Below are positions 53,497 to 61,812 of a DNA stretch of 64,000 nucleotides, in pieces. This stretch comes from Pseudomonas nitroreducens (GTDB lineage Bacteria > Pseudomonadota > Gammaproteobacteria > Pseudomonadales > Pseudomonadaceae), in contig NZ_JALJXP010000005.1 of the NCBI RefSeq assembly GCF_024170165.1, positions 62,001 to 126,000 on the forward strand, in the 5' to 3' direction. Numbering within the stretch: position 1 is the stretch's first letter; every line of letters starts with the position of its first letter. A model generated the notes under the pieces. The model was not told the origin of the DNA. It searched no databases and was given only the letters and a program-made list of their open reading frames with translations. Made by a program: the position numbers and the translations under genes.

Positions 53497-54804
53497 TCAG
53501 AGCGCCGGCTCGCCGAAGGGCACATCCTTGCGGCCGTAGCGGCGCACGCGCAGGTTGGCCTGTTCAGCGTGGCCGACGAAGCCTTCCATCAGGCACAGGC
53601 GCGAGCAGTACTCGCCGATCAGCGCCGAGGCCTCGTCGGTCAGCACGCGCTGGTAGGTGCAGGTCTTGATGTACTTGCCGACCCAGAGCCCGCCGGTGTA
53701 ACGCGCGGCCTTGTTGGTCGGCAGCGTGTGATTGGTGCCGATTACCTTGTCGCCATAGGAGACGTTGGTACGCGGGCCGACGAACAGCGCGCCGTAGTTG
53801 CTCAGGTTCTTCACGAAGAAGTCGTCGTCGCGAGTCATGATCTGTACGTGCTCCGAGGCGTATTCGTCGGAGTAGCGCACCATCTCCTCGAAGGACTCGC
53901 AGAGGATGATCTCGCCGAAGTTTTCCCAGGCTTCGCCGGCGATGGTCGCAGTGGGCAGCAGCTCCAGCAGGCGGGCGATTTCCTTCAGCGTGTCCTCGGC
54001 CAGCGCGCGCGAGGTGGTCAGCATCACCGCCGGGGAATCCTTGCCGTGCTCGGCCTGGCCCAGCAGGTCGGTGGCGCAGAGTTCGCCGTCGACGCTGTCG
54101 TCGGTGATCAGCAGGGTTTCGGTGGGGCCGGCGAACAGGTCGATGCCGACACGACCAAACAGTTGGCGCTTGGCTTCGGCAACATAGGCGTTACCGGGGC
54201 CGACGATGATGTCCACCGGGGCGATGCTGTCGGTGCCGATCGCCATAGCTGCCACCGCCTGGATGCCGCCCAGGCAGTAGATGGCGTCCGCGCCGGCAAG
54301 ATGCTGGGCAGCGACGATGTAGGGTGCAGGCTGACCCTGGAACGGTGGCGCCGCGGTGACGATGTTGCGCACGCCGGCGGACTTGGCGGTGACGATGGAC
54401 ATGTGCGCCGAGGCCAGCAACGGGTACTTGCCGCCAGGCACGTAGCAGCCGGCAGCGTTGACCGGGATGTGCTTGTGGCCGAGCACCACGCCCGGAATGG
54501 TCTCGATCTCGCAGTCGAGCATCGACGCGCGCTGGGCGTCGGCGAAGCGGCGCACCTGGGCCTGGGCGAAGAGGATGTCGTCGCGCTCGCGGTCGGTCAG
54601 CCTGGCCATGCACTGTTCGATCTCGCGCTCGCTCAGGCGGTAGTCGCTGCGGTCCCAGCCATCGAACTTCACCGACAGTTCACGCACCGCCGCATCGCCG
54701 CGCTTCTCGATGTCCAGCAGGATGTTCGACACGTCTGCCTTCAGCTTGTCGTTGGCGGCGGCCTGTTGCCCGGTCGGCTTCGCCTTCTTGATCCACTCAG
54801 CCAT
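53497..54804 (-). CDS. HisD-family dehydrogenase, possibly sulfopropanediol dehydrogenase-like
   Basis: Start at ATG 54804 ([14 protein letters not shown], 435 aa). The fold is that of histidinol dehydrogenase: [83 protein letters not shown] (zinc ligand pair), SEHVQIM and [24 protein letters not shown]. It is not the biosynthetic HisD, since no his gene is near and this class is distinct. HpsN, a dehydrogenase of dihydroxypropanesulfonate breakdown, is one relative I can name, but others exist. The gene heads a minus-strand group with the Gfo/Idh and MFS genes. A regulatory motif lies about 260 bases upstream. Confidence 0.83.
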   Translation of the reverse strand: MAEWIKKAKPTGQQAAANDKLKADVSNILLDIEKRGDAAVRELSVKFDGWDRSDYRLSEREIEQCMARLTDRERDDILFAQAQVRRFADAQRASMLDCEIETIPGVVLGHKHIPVNAAGCYVPGGKYPLLASAHMSIVTAKSAGVRNIVTAAPPFQGQPAPYIVAAQHLAGADAIYCLGGIQAVAAMAIGTDSIAPVDIIVGPGNAYVAEAKRQLFGRVGIDLFAGPTETLLITDDSVDGELCATDLLGQAEHGKDSPAVMLTTSRALAEDTLKEIARLLELLPTATIAGEAWENFGEIILCESFEEMVRYSDEYASEHVQIMTRDDDFFVKNLSNYGALFVGPRTNVSYGDKVIGTNHTLPTNKAARYTGGLWVGKYIKTCTYQRVLTDEASALIGEYCSRLCLMEGFVGHAEQANLRVRRYGRKDVPFGEPAL

Positions 54805-55011
54805 CACATTCACCTTTTCTTGTTGGCGCAGCCTGGTCCTGGCGCGAAGCCAGAAAGCACCATCTGCGATCTGCCTGATCGAGGAGGCTGCAGCCTGACC
54901 GGCGGCAGCCACTGGATGCGCACGCTCAGCCGTCCTGCCGGGCGCCCGGCCTTGCTAGCGTGGTGCAGGGCAAAAGGCGTCGGTTGAGGCAACGGTCGGG
55001 CTGCGTCATCG

Positions 55012-55034
55012 ACAGGGCGAGAATCCCGCCCTGT
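55012..55034. other. Hairpin in the HisD-like leader
   Basis: ACAGGGCG at 55012-55019 and CGCCCTGT at 55027-55034 are perfect inverted arms with a 7-base loop. No T-run follows on either strand, so it may be a leader structure or a weak terminator for the XRE gene. Confidence 0.35.
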
Positions 55035-55063
55035 GGGAGAAAAGTACGATGAGGATGTGCGTC

Positions 55064-55096
55064 GCTCAATTTCTCAGATGCACTTAATATGACGCA
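55064..55096. promoter_or_regulatory. Shared regulatory motif, copy 1 (upstream of hisD-like gene)
   Basis: GCTCAATTTCTCA at 55064-55076, then exactly 14 bases, then GACGCA at 55091-55096. The same arrangement occurs at 57300 and 58936. TGCGTC flanks it at 55058. It lies about 260 bases upstream of the hisD-like start and between it and the XRE regulator gene. Confidence 0.7.
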
Positions 55097-55139
55097 GTTT
55101 GACGCACCACGTGAAATACATGCGAATGGCTAGCCGAGG

Positions 55140-55946
55140 TCACGCCGAATCGATTGAGGTGTTCCCGGAGTTCAGGTAGATCAGCACCTCGCGGGGGATC
55201 GAGGGATCGCTGGGCGCCAGCACGGTGGCGCGCTGCATGTGCTCCTTCCTGATCAGCCCCTTGGCGACGAAGCACATGGCGACCTTCGCTGCCACCGGCT
55301 GGCGCATCATGGTCGCGGCGATGCCGCTGGTGACGCCGAAGATGTACTTGCGCGAACTGCGACTCACCGCGGCCAGGTTGCTGAAGGTCATCTCGTTCTT
55401 CTGGATGGTCTCGAAATCCACCGAGAAGATTCGCCCCGCCAGCAGGAAGCTCAGGCCGTGGTACTTGAAGCGGTAATCTACCTTGCCGGTGCCATCCAGG
55501 CTGGGGAAGCGCTCCACGTAGTAGTGCATGAGCACGCCATCGCGCTCGTAGAGGCAGAAGATGGAACGCAGGATCTGCCCCGGATAGATCGACGAATAGT
55601 GGTAGCGCTCGTAGATGCCGGCGAACTCCGCGCCGCCACCCGCGCGCAGCATCTCGCTGATGAACAGTTGCATGGCGGGGGACTGCACCAGGCTGCGGAA
55701 CAGGTGGAAATGCCCGCCATCCATCATCGAGCGGAAATCGTTCGGCGCGCTGAACAGCACCTCCTCGTTGAGCCCGAAGAAGCTGGCGATGGCTCGCAGG
55801 TTGGCCCTGGAAGGTGCGTGGGTGCCGGCCAGGTACTTGTTGAACTGCTGGCGGTTGATGCCGATCCGCCGACACATGTCGGTGACCGTGCCCGCCCTCT
55901 CGCTGAGGATGCGGAGGTTCTCGGGGAGGAATTCCTGCTTGTCCAT
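55140..55946 (-). CDS. XRE-family transcriptional regulator with C-terminal sensor domain
   Basis: A 268-aa protein starting at 55946 (MDKQEFLPENLRILSERAGT). Residues about 10-65 are an XRE helix-turn-helix (TVTDMCRRIGINRQQFNKYLAGTHAPSRANLRAIASFFG). The remaining 200 residues are an unrecognised sensing domain (FHLFRSLVQSPAMQLFISEMLRAGGGAEFAGIYERYHYSSIYPGQILRS; YRFKYHGLSFLLAGRIFSVDFE). It sits in the middle of a group of minus-strand catabolic and transport genes. Three copies of a two-part motif with exact spacing lie upstream of three of these genes, so it is the best candidate to bind them. This link is inferred. Confidence 0.82.
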   Translation of the reverse strand: MDKQEFLPENLRILSERAGTVTDMCRRIGINRQQFNKYLAGTHAPSRANLRAIASFFGLNEEVLFSAPNDFRSMMDGGHFHLFRSLVQSPAMQLFISEMLRAGGGAEFAGIYERYHYSSIYPGQILRSIFCLYERDGVLMHYYVERFPSLDGTGKVDYRFKYHGLSFLLAGRIFSVDFETIQKNEMTFSNLAAVSRSSRKYIFGVTSGIAATMMRQPVAAKVAMCFVAKGLIRKEHMQRATVLAPSDPSIPREVLIYLNSGNTSIDSA

Positions 55947-56035
55947 TGGTGGCGCCTATCGCAGCGCCGTCCGACAGTGGCCGGCGCAATATGTCTCAGT
56001 CTAGTGCGTCATCTTGAGCTATGGAACCGCCGGCC

Positions 56036-57190
56036 TCAGACTGCGCGCTTGCGGGTCATCCAGGGCGCGCAGGCGACCACGATAAGCAGCAACCCGGCGC
56101 TGCTTGCCAGCGCCAGGCTCAGGCTCGCCAGGTGGGCAACGCCGCCGATCAGCGCCGGCCCCAGCAGAATCCCCAGGTAGCCGATGCCGGTCATCGCGGC
56201 GATCGCCATGCCCACCGGCATTCGCCGCTGTCGACCCGCCAGGGAGCAGAAAACCGGCACCATGTTGGAAATCCCCGCCCCCACCAGCACAAAGCCCAGC
56301 AGAGCGAAGTACCAGTGCGGCAGTGCCACCGCGAGAGCCATTCCGCAGATGCCCAGCAGGCTGCCGGCGACCAGCACGCTGCGCTCCCCCAGGCGATTGA
56401 CGATGCGATCCCCGCACAGCCGCCCCGCCGCCATGGTCAGCGAGAAAAAGGCGTAGCCCAGGCCGGCCTGGGCCTTGTCGACGTCCCTGGTGGTGGCGAG
56501 GAACACCGCGCTCCAGTCCAGCAGCGCACCCTCCACCAGGAAGGCGATGAAGCACAGCCCACCGAGCAGCAGGACCTCTGCGGAAGGCCGGATGAACGGC
56601 GAACTCGCGCCGCCCTCGCCGTAGGGCAGCAACGCATTGCCATAGCTCATCAGTACCAGCGCGCCGGCCACCAGCAGCCCGCAGACAGCCTGCAGCGGCG
56701 AGGCGCCCAGCCACAGCAGCGCGCTGAGGCTGGCGGCGCTGAGAATGCAGCCCAGGCTGAACAGCCCGTGGAAGCCGGACATCATCGAACGCCCGCAGGC
56801 TCGTTCAACTATCACGCCCTGGATGTTCATGGTGACGTCGGCGGTGCCGACCGCAGCGCCAAACAGCAGCAGGAACGCCACCAGCGCCGCGAAGGACGAA
56901 ACCGAGGCGAGGAACGCCAGGCTCAGCGCCACCGCGCTGGCGGCCAGGAAGATCGTGCGCCGGCAGCCGATTCTCGACACCACCCAACCGGCCAGCGGCA
57001 TCATCACCATCGAGCCGCAGCCCAGGCACAGCAGCAGTAGGCCGAGCTGGGCATCCTCGATACCGGCGCGCTCGCGGGCATAGGGCACCAGCGGCGCCCA
57101 GGCCCCCATGGCGGCACCGGAAAGCAGGAAGGTCAGGCGGCAGGCCGCGAGGTTGCGGGCGGAGATGGCGGAGGAATCGAAGCTGGACAT
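56036..57190 (-). CDS. MFS transporter (second of this type)
   Basis: I use ATG 57190 (MSSFDSSAISARNLAACRLTFLLSG, 384 aa); ATG 57205 is also in frame. It has 12 hydrophobic segments with MFS blocks such as GSMVMMPLAGWVVSRIGCRRTIFLAASAVALSLAF and AGRLCGDRIVNRLGERSVLVAGSLLGI. It resembles the MFS at 50762 in plan. The motif copy at 57300 lies about 110 bases upstream, fitting control with the HisD-like gene. It lies 89 bases from the XRE gene start on the same strand. The substrate is unknown, but import of the compound used by the HisD-like and Gfo/Idh enzymes is reasonable. Confidence 0.85.
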   Translation of the reverse strand: MSSFDSSAISARNLAACRLTFLLSGAAMGAWAPLVPYARERAGIEDAQLGLLLLCLGCGSMVMMPLAGWVVSRIGCRRTIFLAASAVALSLAFLASVSSFAALVAFLLLFGAAVGTADVTMNIQGVIVERACGRSMMSGFHGLFSLGCILSAASLSALLWLGASPLQAVCGLLVAGALVLMSYGNALLPYGEGGASSPFIRPSAEVLLLGGLCFIAFLVEGALLDWSAVFLATTRDVDKAQAGLGYAFFSLTMAAGRLCGDRIVNRLGERSVLVAGSLLGICGMALAVALPHWYFALLGFVLVGAGISNMVPVFCSLAGRQRRMPVGMAIAAMTGIGYLGILLGPALIGGVAHLASLSLALASSAGLLLIVVACAPWMTRKRAV

Positions 57191-57299
57191 GGAGAACTCT
57201 GGCATGAAGTGCGAAGGGCCGTCAGAACGACCTAGAGCGAAGCGAGCGGTAGCTGGCCGCGAGCGAGCCCCCGCCAAGTTAATTGACGCAGGTCCTGCG

Positions 57300-57332
57300 C
57301 TCAATTTCGCAACGCCTGTTCCATCGACGCAG
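57300..57332. promoter_or_regulatory. Shared regulatory motif, copy 2 (upstream of MFS gene)
   Basis: GCTCAATTTCGCA at 57300-57312, then exactly 14 bases, then GACGCA at 57327-57332. It differs from copy 1 by one base in the first block. It lies about 110 bases upstream of the MFS start at 57190 and within the gap after the permease gene. Confidence 0.7.
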
Positions 57333-57376
57333 ACAGACGCACAGGACCGGCGCCTGGCAGCGCCGGCCCTGTCGAC

Positions 57377-58798
57377 TCAGGCAGGTGACCTAAGTTCAGC
57401 CGCGCTCCCGGCCTGACTGCGGTCGCGATACTGTAACCAGCAGCCGACCACGATCAGCCCGCCGGTGAGGATCGAGGAAACCAGCAGCTCCATCTGGTGC
57501 CCCGGCACCACTGCCATTAGCCCGAGGAAGGCGACGATCAGGGCAATGGTCAGGTACGACAGCGCCGGGAACAGCGGGAACTTCACCCGCAGCTCCTCGC
57601 CTCGGGCAATGGCGCGCTTGCGCAGCACCACCTGGCTGACGGCGATCACCAGGTACATCACTAGGGCGATGGTGCCGATAGTGGCGATCAGCGGCACCAG
57701 CACGCTCTGCGGCAAGGTGTAGTTGGCCACCAGCAGCACCAGTGCCCCGGCGCTGGCGAACAGCACCGAAACCCGCGGCACGCCCTGGTGCGTGGTGTGC
57801 GCCCAGGAGCGGGGGGCATCGCGGCGGGTAGCCAGCGAGTAACCCATGCGCGAAGCGGTGAAGATCGCCGAGTTCAGCGTGCTGGCCACGCCGACCAGGA
57901 TGACCGTCTGCACGATAGTGGCGGCTCCCGGCACGTTCATCGCTTCCAGCGCGGACTGGAAGGAGCCATTAGCCAACGCCGGGGAGTTCCAGGCCACCAG
58001 GCTGACGATCACGAAGATCGAGCCGAAGTAGAAGATCAGCATCCGCCAGACAACCGAACGGATCGCCTTACGGATATTGCGCCGCGGGTCCTCAGATTCG
58101 GCGGCAGCGATGGTCACGATCTCCATCCCGGTGAAGCTGAACAGAGCCAGCACCAGCGCCGAGGCCATGCCCGGCAACCCGGTCGGGGCGAACCCGCCAT
58201 CGGTCCACAGATGTTCCAGGCCTCTCGCGGAGCTGCCTGGCAGCAGTCCGGCGATGGCGCTGAAACCGAGGACGATGAACGCCAGGATGGTGACCACCTT
58301 GATCAGCGAGAACCAGTATTCGAGGGTGCCGAAGTTCTTCACGCTGAGGATGTTGGTGAAGGTCAGTGCGACGATCAGCGCCACGCCGATCAGCATCGAC
58401 GGCAAGCCGAGCCAGCCACCGAGAATATCCGCCGCGACTATGGCCTCCAGCGGGATCACCAGCACGTAGAACCACCAGTAGAGCCAGCCGATGGAGAAGC
58501 CAGCCCAGCGCCCGAGGGCATTCTGCGCATAGGTGGAGAAGGACCCCGAGTCGGGATTGGCGGTCGCCAGTTCACCGAGCATCCCCATGACCAGTACCAC
58601 CAGCACCGCAGCGACGCCGAACGACACCAGCACGGCGGGGCCGGCAGCCATGATAGCGCTGGCGGAACCGACGAAGAACCCAGCGCCGATTACGCCGCCG
58701 ATGGAGATCATGGTGATCTGCCGGCTGCTGAGACCTTTCGACAGGCTGTTCTTGGGGATGGCCCCGCCGGCTCCGGCATTGTTGTTTTTATCGTGCAT
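57377..58798 (-). CDS. Amino-acid/GABA permease (APC superfamily, AAT type)
   Basis: ATG 58798 (MHDKNNNAGAGGAIPKNSLSKGLSSRQITM, 473 aa) has CTGGAG upstream; the frame is open to 58909. It has 12 hydrophobic segments, with the AAT-family signature ISIGGVIGAGFFVGSASAIMAAGPAVL in TM1 and a conserved LELATANPDSGSFSTYA-like loop. It resembles GabP and other proton-linked amino-acid importers. The regulatory motif copy at 58936 lies about 140 bases upstream. It is the first gene of the minus-strand group that runs to 50762. It probably brings in the amino acid or amine that begins this pathway. Confidence 0.87.
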   Translation of the reverse strand: MHDKNNNAGAGGAIPKNSLSKGLSSRQITMISIGGVIGAGFFVGSASAIMAAGPAVLVSFGVAAVLVVLVMGMLGELATANPDSGSFSTYAQNALGRWAGFSIGWLYWWFYVLVIPLEAIVAADILGGWLGLPSMLIGVALIVALTFTNILSVKNFGTLEYWFSLIKVVTILAFIVLGFSAIAGLLPGSSARGLEHLWTDGGFAPTGLPGMASALVLALFSFTGMEIVTIAAAESEDPRRNIRKAIRSVVWRMLIFYFGSIFVIVSLVAWNSPALANGSFQSALEAMNVPGAATIVQTVILVGVASTLNSAIFTASRMGYSLATRRDAPRSWAHTTHQGVPRVSVLFASAGALVLLVANYTLPQSVLVPLIATIGTIALVMYLVIAVSQVVLRKRAIARGEELRVKFPLFPALSYLTIALIVAFLGLMAVVPGHQMELLVSSILTGGLIVVGCWLQYRDRSQAGSAAELRSPA

Positions 58799-58935
58799 GA
58801 GCTGAAACTCCAGAGTTGAGTTCACCTCACCCCCTCGCCCGCCGACACCTGCTGGTGCCCGCAGTACTCGGGAAGAGTGAGCTGTCCACCGGAGCGCTGT
58901 CCGGCTCACTCACGATAAGAACGCGGCCTGGCCGC

Positions 58936-58968
58936 GCTCAATTTCTCACTACAGATCAAATCGACGCA
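58936..58968. promoter_or_regulatory. Shared regulatory motif, copy 3 (upstream of permease gene)
   Basis: GCTCAATTTCTCA at 58936-58948, then exactly 14 bases, then GACGCA at 58963-58968. Both blocks are identical to copy 1. It lies about 140 bases upstream of the permease ATG at 58798. Confidence 0.72.
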
Positions 58969-59150
58969 CTCTTGCGCGGCGACTGCGTCAGACAGCCTCT
59001 TCCACGCCGGCGGACGCGGGAGTCCCCTGCGATACTCAGCCATCAGCAACGCTGTGGGAATTTGCGAGCGAAAAGCTGGTATCAGCCAATAGCGGATGTA
59101 GATTTCTGGGAGGTTATAGCGCCGACACAGCCTTACTTGGAGCGTAAACG

Positions 59151-59399
59151 ATGAGCAAACTCGCTGAACTAATTGCAGAAGCACAGGCCGGACTTTCGAT
59201 CCAGGAGAGAATTTCTGAGGAGAAATGGGCGGCAATTGCCGCACAATGTGGGGCTACAGAGGCAGCAGAAATCAGGGAGCGGATAGCACTGCTCAAAGCC
59301 GAACTCGAAACTATTGAAGATTGGGATGGCGACACTAGGGATGACATCAATGTCGCTATCTACCGCTTTACCAAACTACTAGAGTGCATCGCCGACTAA
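59151..59399 (+). CDS. Small hypothetical protein, 82 aa
   Basis: ATG 59151 follows a GGAG ribosome-binding site (CTTGGAGCGTAAACG). The protein (MSKLAELIAEAQAGLSIQERISEEKWAAIAAQCGATEAAEIRERIALLKAELETIEDW) is acidic and mostly helical, with no membrane segment or known family. It stands alone between the divergently oriented permease group and the dispersed repeat. The good ribosome-binding site and even residue use argue that it is a real gene of unknown function. Confidence 0.6.
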   Translation: MSKLAELIAEAQAGLSIQERISEEKWAAIAAQCGATEAAEIRERIALLKAELETIEDWDGDTRDDINVAIYRFTKLLECIAD

Positions 59400-59430
59400 C
59401 TCGACAAGTACCCGATCATACCTGCCTATG

Positions 59431-59487
59431 GACGTCCGCTATGGGTCGGTAGCTGCCCCTCGTCAGGGGCGGCAATCGGGCAGGGCC
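59431..59487. repeat. Dispersed intergenic repeat, copy E (short form)
   Basis: GACGTCCGCTATGGGTCGGTA, then CTCGTCAGGGGCGGCAATCGG, nearly identical to copy B at 24559. It lies about 16 bases from the truncated end of the LysR remnant at 59504. Confidence 0.75.
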
Positions 59488-59503
59488 TACATTACGCCGC
59501 TCG

Positions 59504-59812
59504 TCATTTCCCCCCCAAGCCCCTATCTGTTCTACTGCGAACCTGAATCGCACCCTGCAGCCCTGAAAGGGCTGGCTCCAGAATCGATGCTATCTGGACG
59601 GCCAAAGCAGTTGGGCAAACCTGCCCGCCTTTGGGTATAAAAAGTGCGTCACCAAAGTGTCGGCGTAGCTTCCGCAACGTGTTGCTAACTGCTGGCTGAG
59701 TGATGTGTAGCAAATCTGCCGCACGAGAAACCCCGCGCTCGCGATACACCACCATAAAGATCACGAGCGCATTCAGATCCAGGCTACGCAATAGCTGCTC
59801 ATCGAGTGCCAT
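59504..59812 (-). pseudogene. Truncated LysR-type regulator (DNA-binding part only)
   Basis: The ATG at 59812 opens a 102-residue frame with a complete LysR helix-turn-helix (LRSLDLNALVIFMVVYRERGVSRAADLLHITQPAVSNTLRKLRRHFGDALFIP) and the start of the linker helix (PTALAVQIASILEPALSGLQGAI). The substrate-binding domain of about 200 residues is missing. After GAIQV the sequence turns non-native and stops close to repeat copy E, so the gene was cut at or near that repeat. It overlaps the ABM gene by 14 bases. A full-length member would be about 300 aa. A short DNA-binding product is conceivable but unlikely to function as a regulator. Confidence 0.78.
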
Positions 59813-60113
59813 GTTGCTCACCCAATCGCCGGGAGAAGCTGCCAAAGCGAACTGCGGCGGCGGAGTTGCCAATAGAGATCAGTAGCATCTCTATAGCAAC
59901 GGAGGCGAAGTGGCGATCCATCGCCTCCTCACTCAACCAATACCCGCTCAGTAACCAGCGGTGAGACTGACCGGCGCTCTCTGTAAGGGTATAGCTGTGG
60001 CACCCCTGCAAGCACTGCAGCTCGGCGACGCTATTTCTGATTCCGACTGCCAGCTCAGCATCTATGCCCTTGGTCCACTCGATTTCAAGAGTGCTCACGG
60101 CGTTGATAGACAT
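59799..60113 (-). CDS. Antibiotic biosynthesis monooxygenase (ABM)-like small protein
   Basis: A 104-aa protein with the dimeric alpha-beta barrel pattern of ABM/quinol monooxygenases: VSTLEIEWTKGIDAELAVGIRNSVAELQCLQGCHSYTLTESAGQSHRWLLSGYWLSEEAMDRHFASVAIEMLLISI. The central GYW-x-x-EEAMDRHF resembles the W/E/H block of that fold. Such proteins modify quinones or polyketides, or serve as simple oxidative enzymes. It lies 51 bases after the DHA2 exporter, as the last intact gene of the efflux operon. It may detoxify the same compound. The family call is from pattern and is moderate. Confidence 0.65.
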   Translation of the reverse strand: MSINAVSTLEIEWTKGIDAELAVGIRNSVAELQCLQGCHSYTLTESAGQSHRWLLSGYWLSEEAMDRHFASVAIEMLLISIGNSAAAVRFGSFSRRLGEQHGTR

Positions 60114-60164
60114 GACGATGTCCTCTTGAAGTAGAGCCGGCGCGTCGCACCGGCTGCATCAACG

Positions 60165-61706
60165 TTAGTGGCCAGCCTCCAAAACCTCAGTGGCTGCGTC
60201 CTGGGTGGCGTTACGAGAAAGGAAGGCAAATACCGCCAGACTCGAAAGAATGGTGATACCGGTTAGGATGTGCAGCAGCAGCTCAAATGCCTTGGCGTAG
60301 CCTGCAACTAATGTCTCCCTCGATACTTCAGGCAGGGCAACTGAAGCATGGGCAAGGTCGCCTGCTGCCACCTGCTGGGCAGCACTCGCCAACCCTGGCA
60401 GTGCAGTCGGAGCAGCCTGCATCAGGTATTGCTGGGCCAGGGATGCAAGAATGGCGCTAACAATCGCCAGGGCAACGCCTTCGCCTGCCACACGTGCAGT
60501 GTTGAAGATGCCAGTAGCCATGCCAGCTCGCTCCTTCGGGACCACGCCAATGGCCAGACCATCCATCAGCCCCCATGGAAGACCTGCTCCGATACCGATT
60601 AACAGCATCGGCACAATCACCGATGCACCTGAAGCCCCCACATTGGCTCGACTGAACCACTGCAGCCCTACTGCGGAAATCAGGAAGCCGACGCCACTCA
60701 GGAGACCAGGCGAGAACCAACGCGTCAGGCTGGCCGCGAGGAACGGTACGACGAGCATCGGCGCGGAAAGCGCAAGCATCATCCAGCCGGCCTCAATCTC
60801 GCTCATGCCCTCGATGCCAATGAAGCGCAACGGCAGGATCACCACCAGCACGATGTAGCAGTAACAGGTACCGAGTGGCAGAATCTGGACACCTACGAAG
60901 CGAGGAATTCGGAAGAGGCTGAGGTCCAGCATCGGACGAGCCACTCGGTTTTCCACTGCAATGAAGGCAGCCAGCAAAAGCGCTGACGAAACGAGCAGCG
61001 CTATGACCAGCGGACTTCCCCAGCCACTCTCAGGTCCCTGGATTACACCGAAGGTAAAGGTGGCGAGCGTTCCGGTAAAAGTCAGCGTTCCTGGCCAGTC
61101 CAGACCGGTGGCACCAGGATCTCTGGTCTCGCGCATACGAGGCAGGCCGAAAACCATCGAAAGAGCGCCGAGTGCCGCGGTAGCGAAGAAGATGGCCCGC
61201 CAGCCAAAGCTCTCGATCAGCACCCCGGACAGCAGGGGGCCAAATGCTAGACCAATACCGAATGTGGTGCCGAGCATGCTGAAGGCACGAGTTTGGGCAT
61301 GCCCCTCGAACTCCTGGGCCAACGCTGCCGAACCGCTGGCTAGGGCCGCGGCGCCGGCCACACCCTGGAGCGCACGCAGCACATCCAACCACGGAACCGA
61401 CGGTGCAAATCCCTGGGCCAATGAAGTGAGGGTGAACAGTCCGGTTCCCAGCGTGAACAACCGCTTGCGGCCATATTGGTCGGCCAACGCTCCAGCAGCC
61501 ATCAACAGACTTCCAAACGTCAGCATGAATGCGTTGGTAATCCAGGTCAGCTGTACTGCCGTACCGCCCAATTCATGACCGATGGCCGGGCGCGCCACCG
61601 CCCCACCGGTGAAGCTCATTGGCAGAACCAGCGCGGCCAAACAGATCGAGACCAAGATCCAGATTTTCCCTTGCTCGTCAGAACGAGCGTTGCTTGTCGC
61701 AGTCAT
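60165..61706 (-). CDS. DHA2-family MFS multidrug exporter (14 TM)
   Basis: A 513-aa protein with about 14 hydrophobic segments, as expected of DHA2 (EmrB/QacA-type) exporters. MFS blocks include TWITNAFMLTFGSLLMAAGALADQYGRKRLFTLGTGLF (TM2-3 loop signature GxLaDxxGRkr) and RALQGVAGAAALASGSAALAQEFEG. A motif C-like GLAFGPLLSGVLIESFGWRAIF lies in TM5. It probably exports drugs or other toxic compounds by proton antiport. It starts 106 bases after the outer-membrane factor gene, so the exporter and the RND pump are likely encoded in one operon and may share that outer-membrane factor. Confidence 0.9.
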   Translation of the reverse strand: MTATSNARSDEQGKIWILVSICLAALVLPMSFTGGAVARPAIGHELGGTAVQLTWITNAFMLTFGSLLMAAGALADQYGRKRLFTLGTGLFTLTSLAQGFAPSVPWLDVLRALQGVAGAAALASGSAALAQEFEGHAQTRAFSMLGTTFGIGLAFGPLLSGVLIESFGWRAIFFATAALGALSMVFGLPRMRETRDPGATGLDWPGTLTFTGTLATFTFGVIQGPESGWGSPLVIALLVSSALLLAAFIAVENRVARPMLDLSLFRIPRFVGVQILPLGTCYCYIVLVVILPLRFIGIEGMSEIEAGWMMLALSAPMLVVPFLAASLTRWFSPGLLSGVGFLISAVGLQWFSRANVGASGASVIVPMLLIGIGAGLPWGLMDGLAIGVVPKERAGMATGIFNTARVAGEGVALAIVSAILASLAQQYLMQAAPTALPGLASAAQQVAAGDLAHASVALPEVSRETLVAGYAKAFELLLHILTGITILSSLAVFAFLSRNATQDAATEVLEAGH

Positions 61707-61812
61707 GGCTTTTCCTACGCAAAGAGTTTCCTCTGGCGGAGCGCATGGCGCTCCACCCGTGGAGGGAACAGTGGTGAAAGTTGAGGCCTGACCCAGTCAG
61801 GCACAAAGGGCG

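Noticed and set aside
53497..54804. Biosynthetic histidinol dehydrogenase hisD
   Set aside because: No his genes flank it, and it is placed with transporters, a Gfo/Idh enzyme and an XRE regulator, which fits a catabolic paralogue.
55984..56012. Possible fourth copy of the two-part motif before the XRE gene
   Set aside because: GCGCAATATGTCTCA resembles the first block, but the second block is GCGTCA rather than GACGCA and the spacing differs, so it was not counted.
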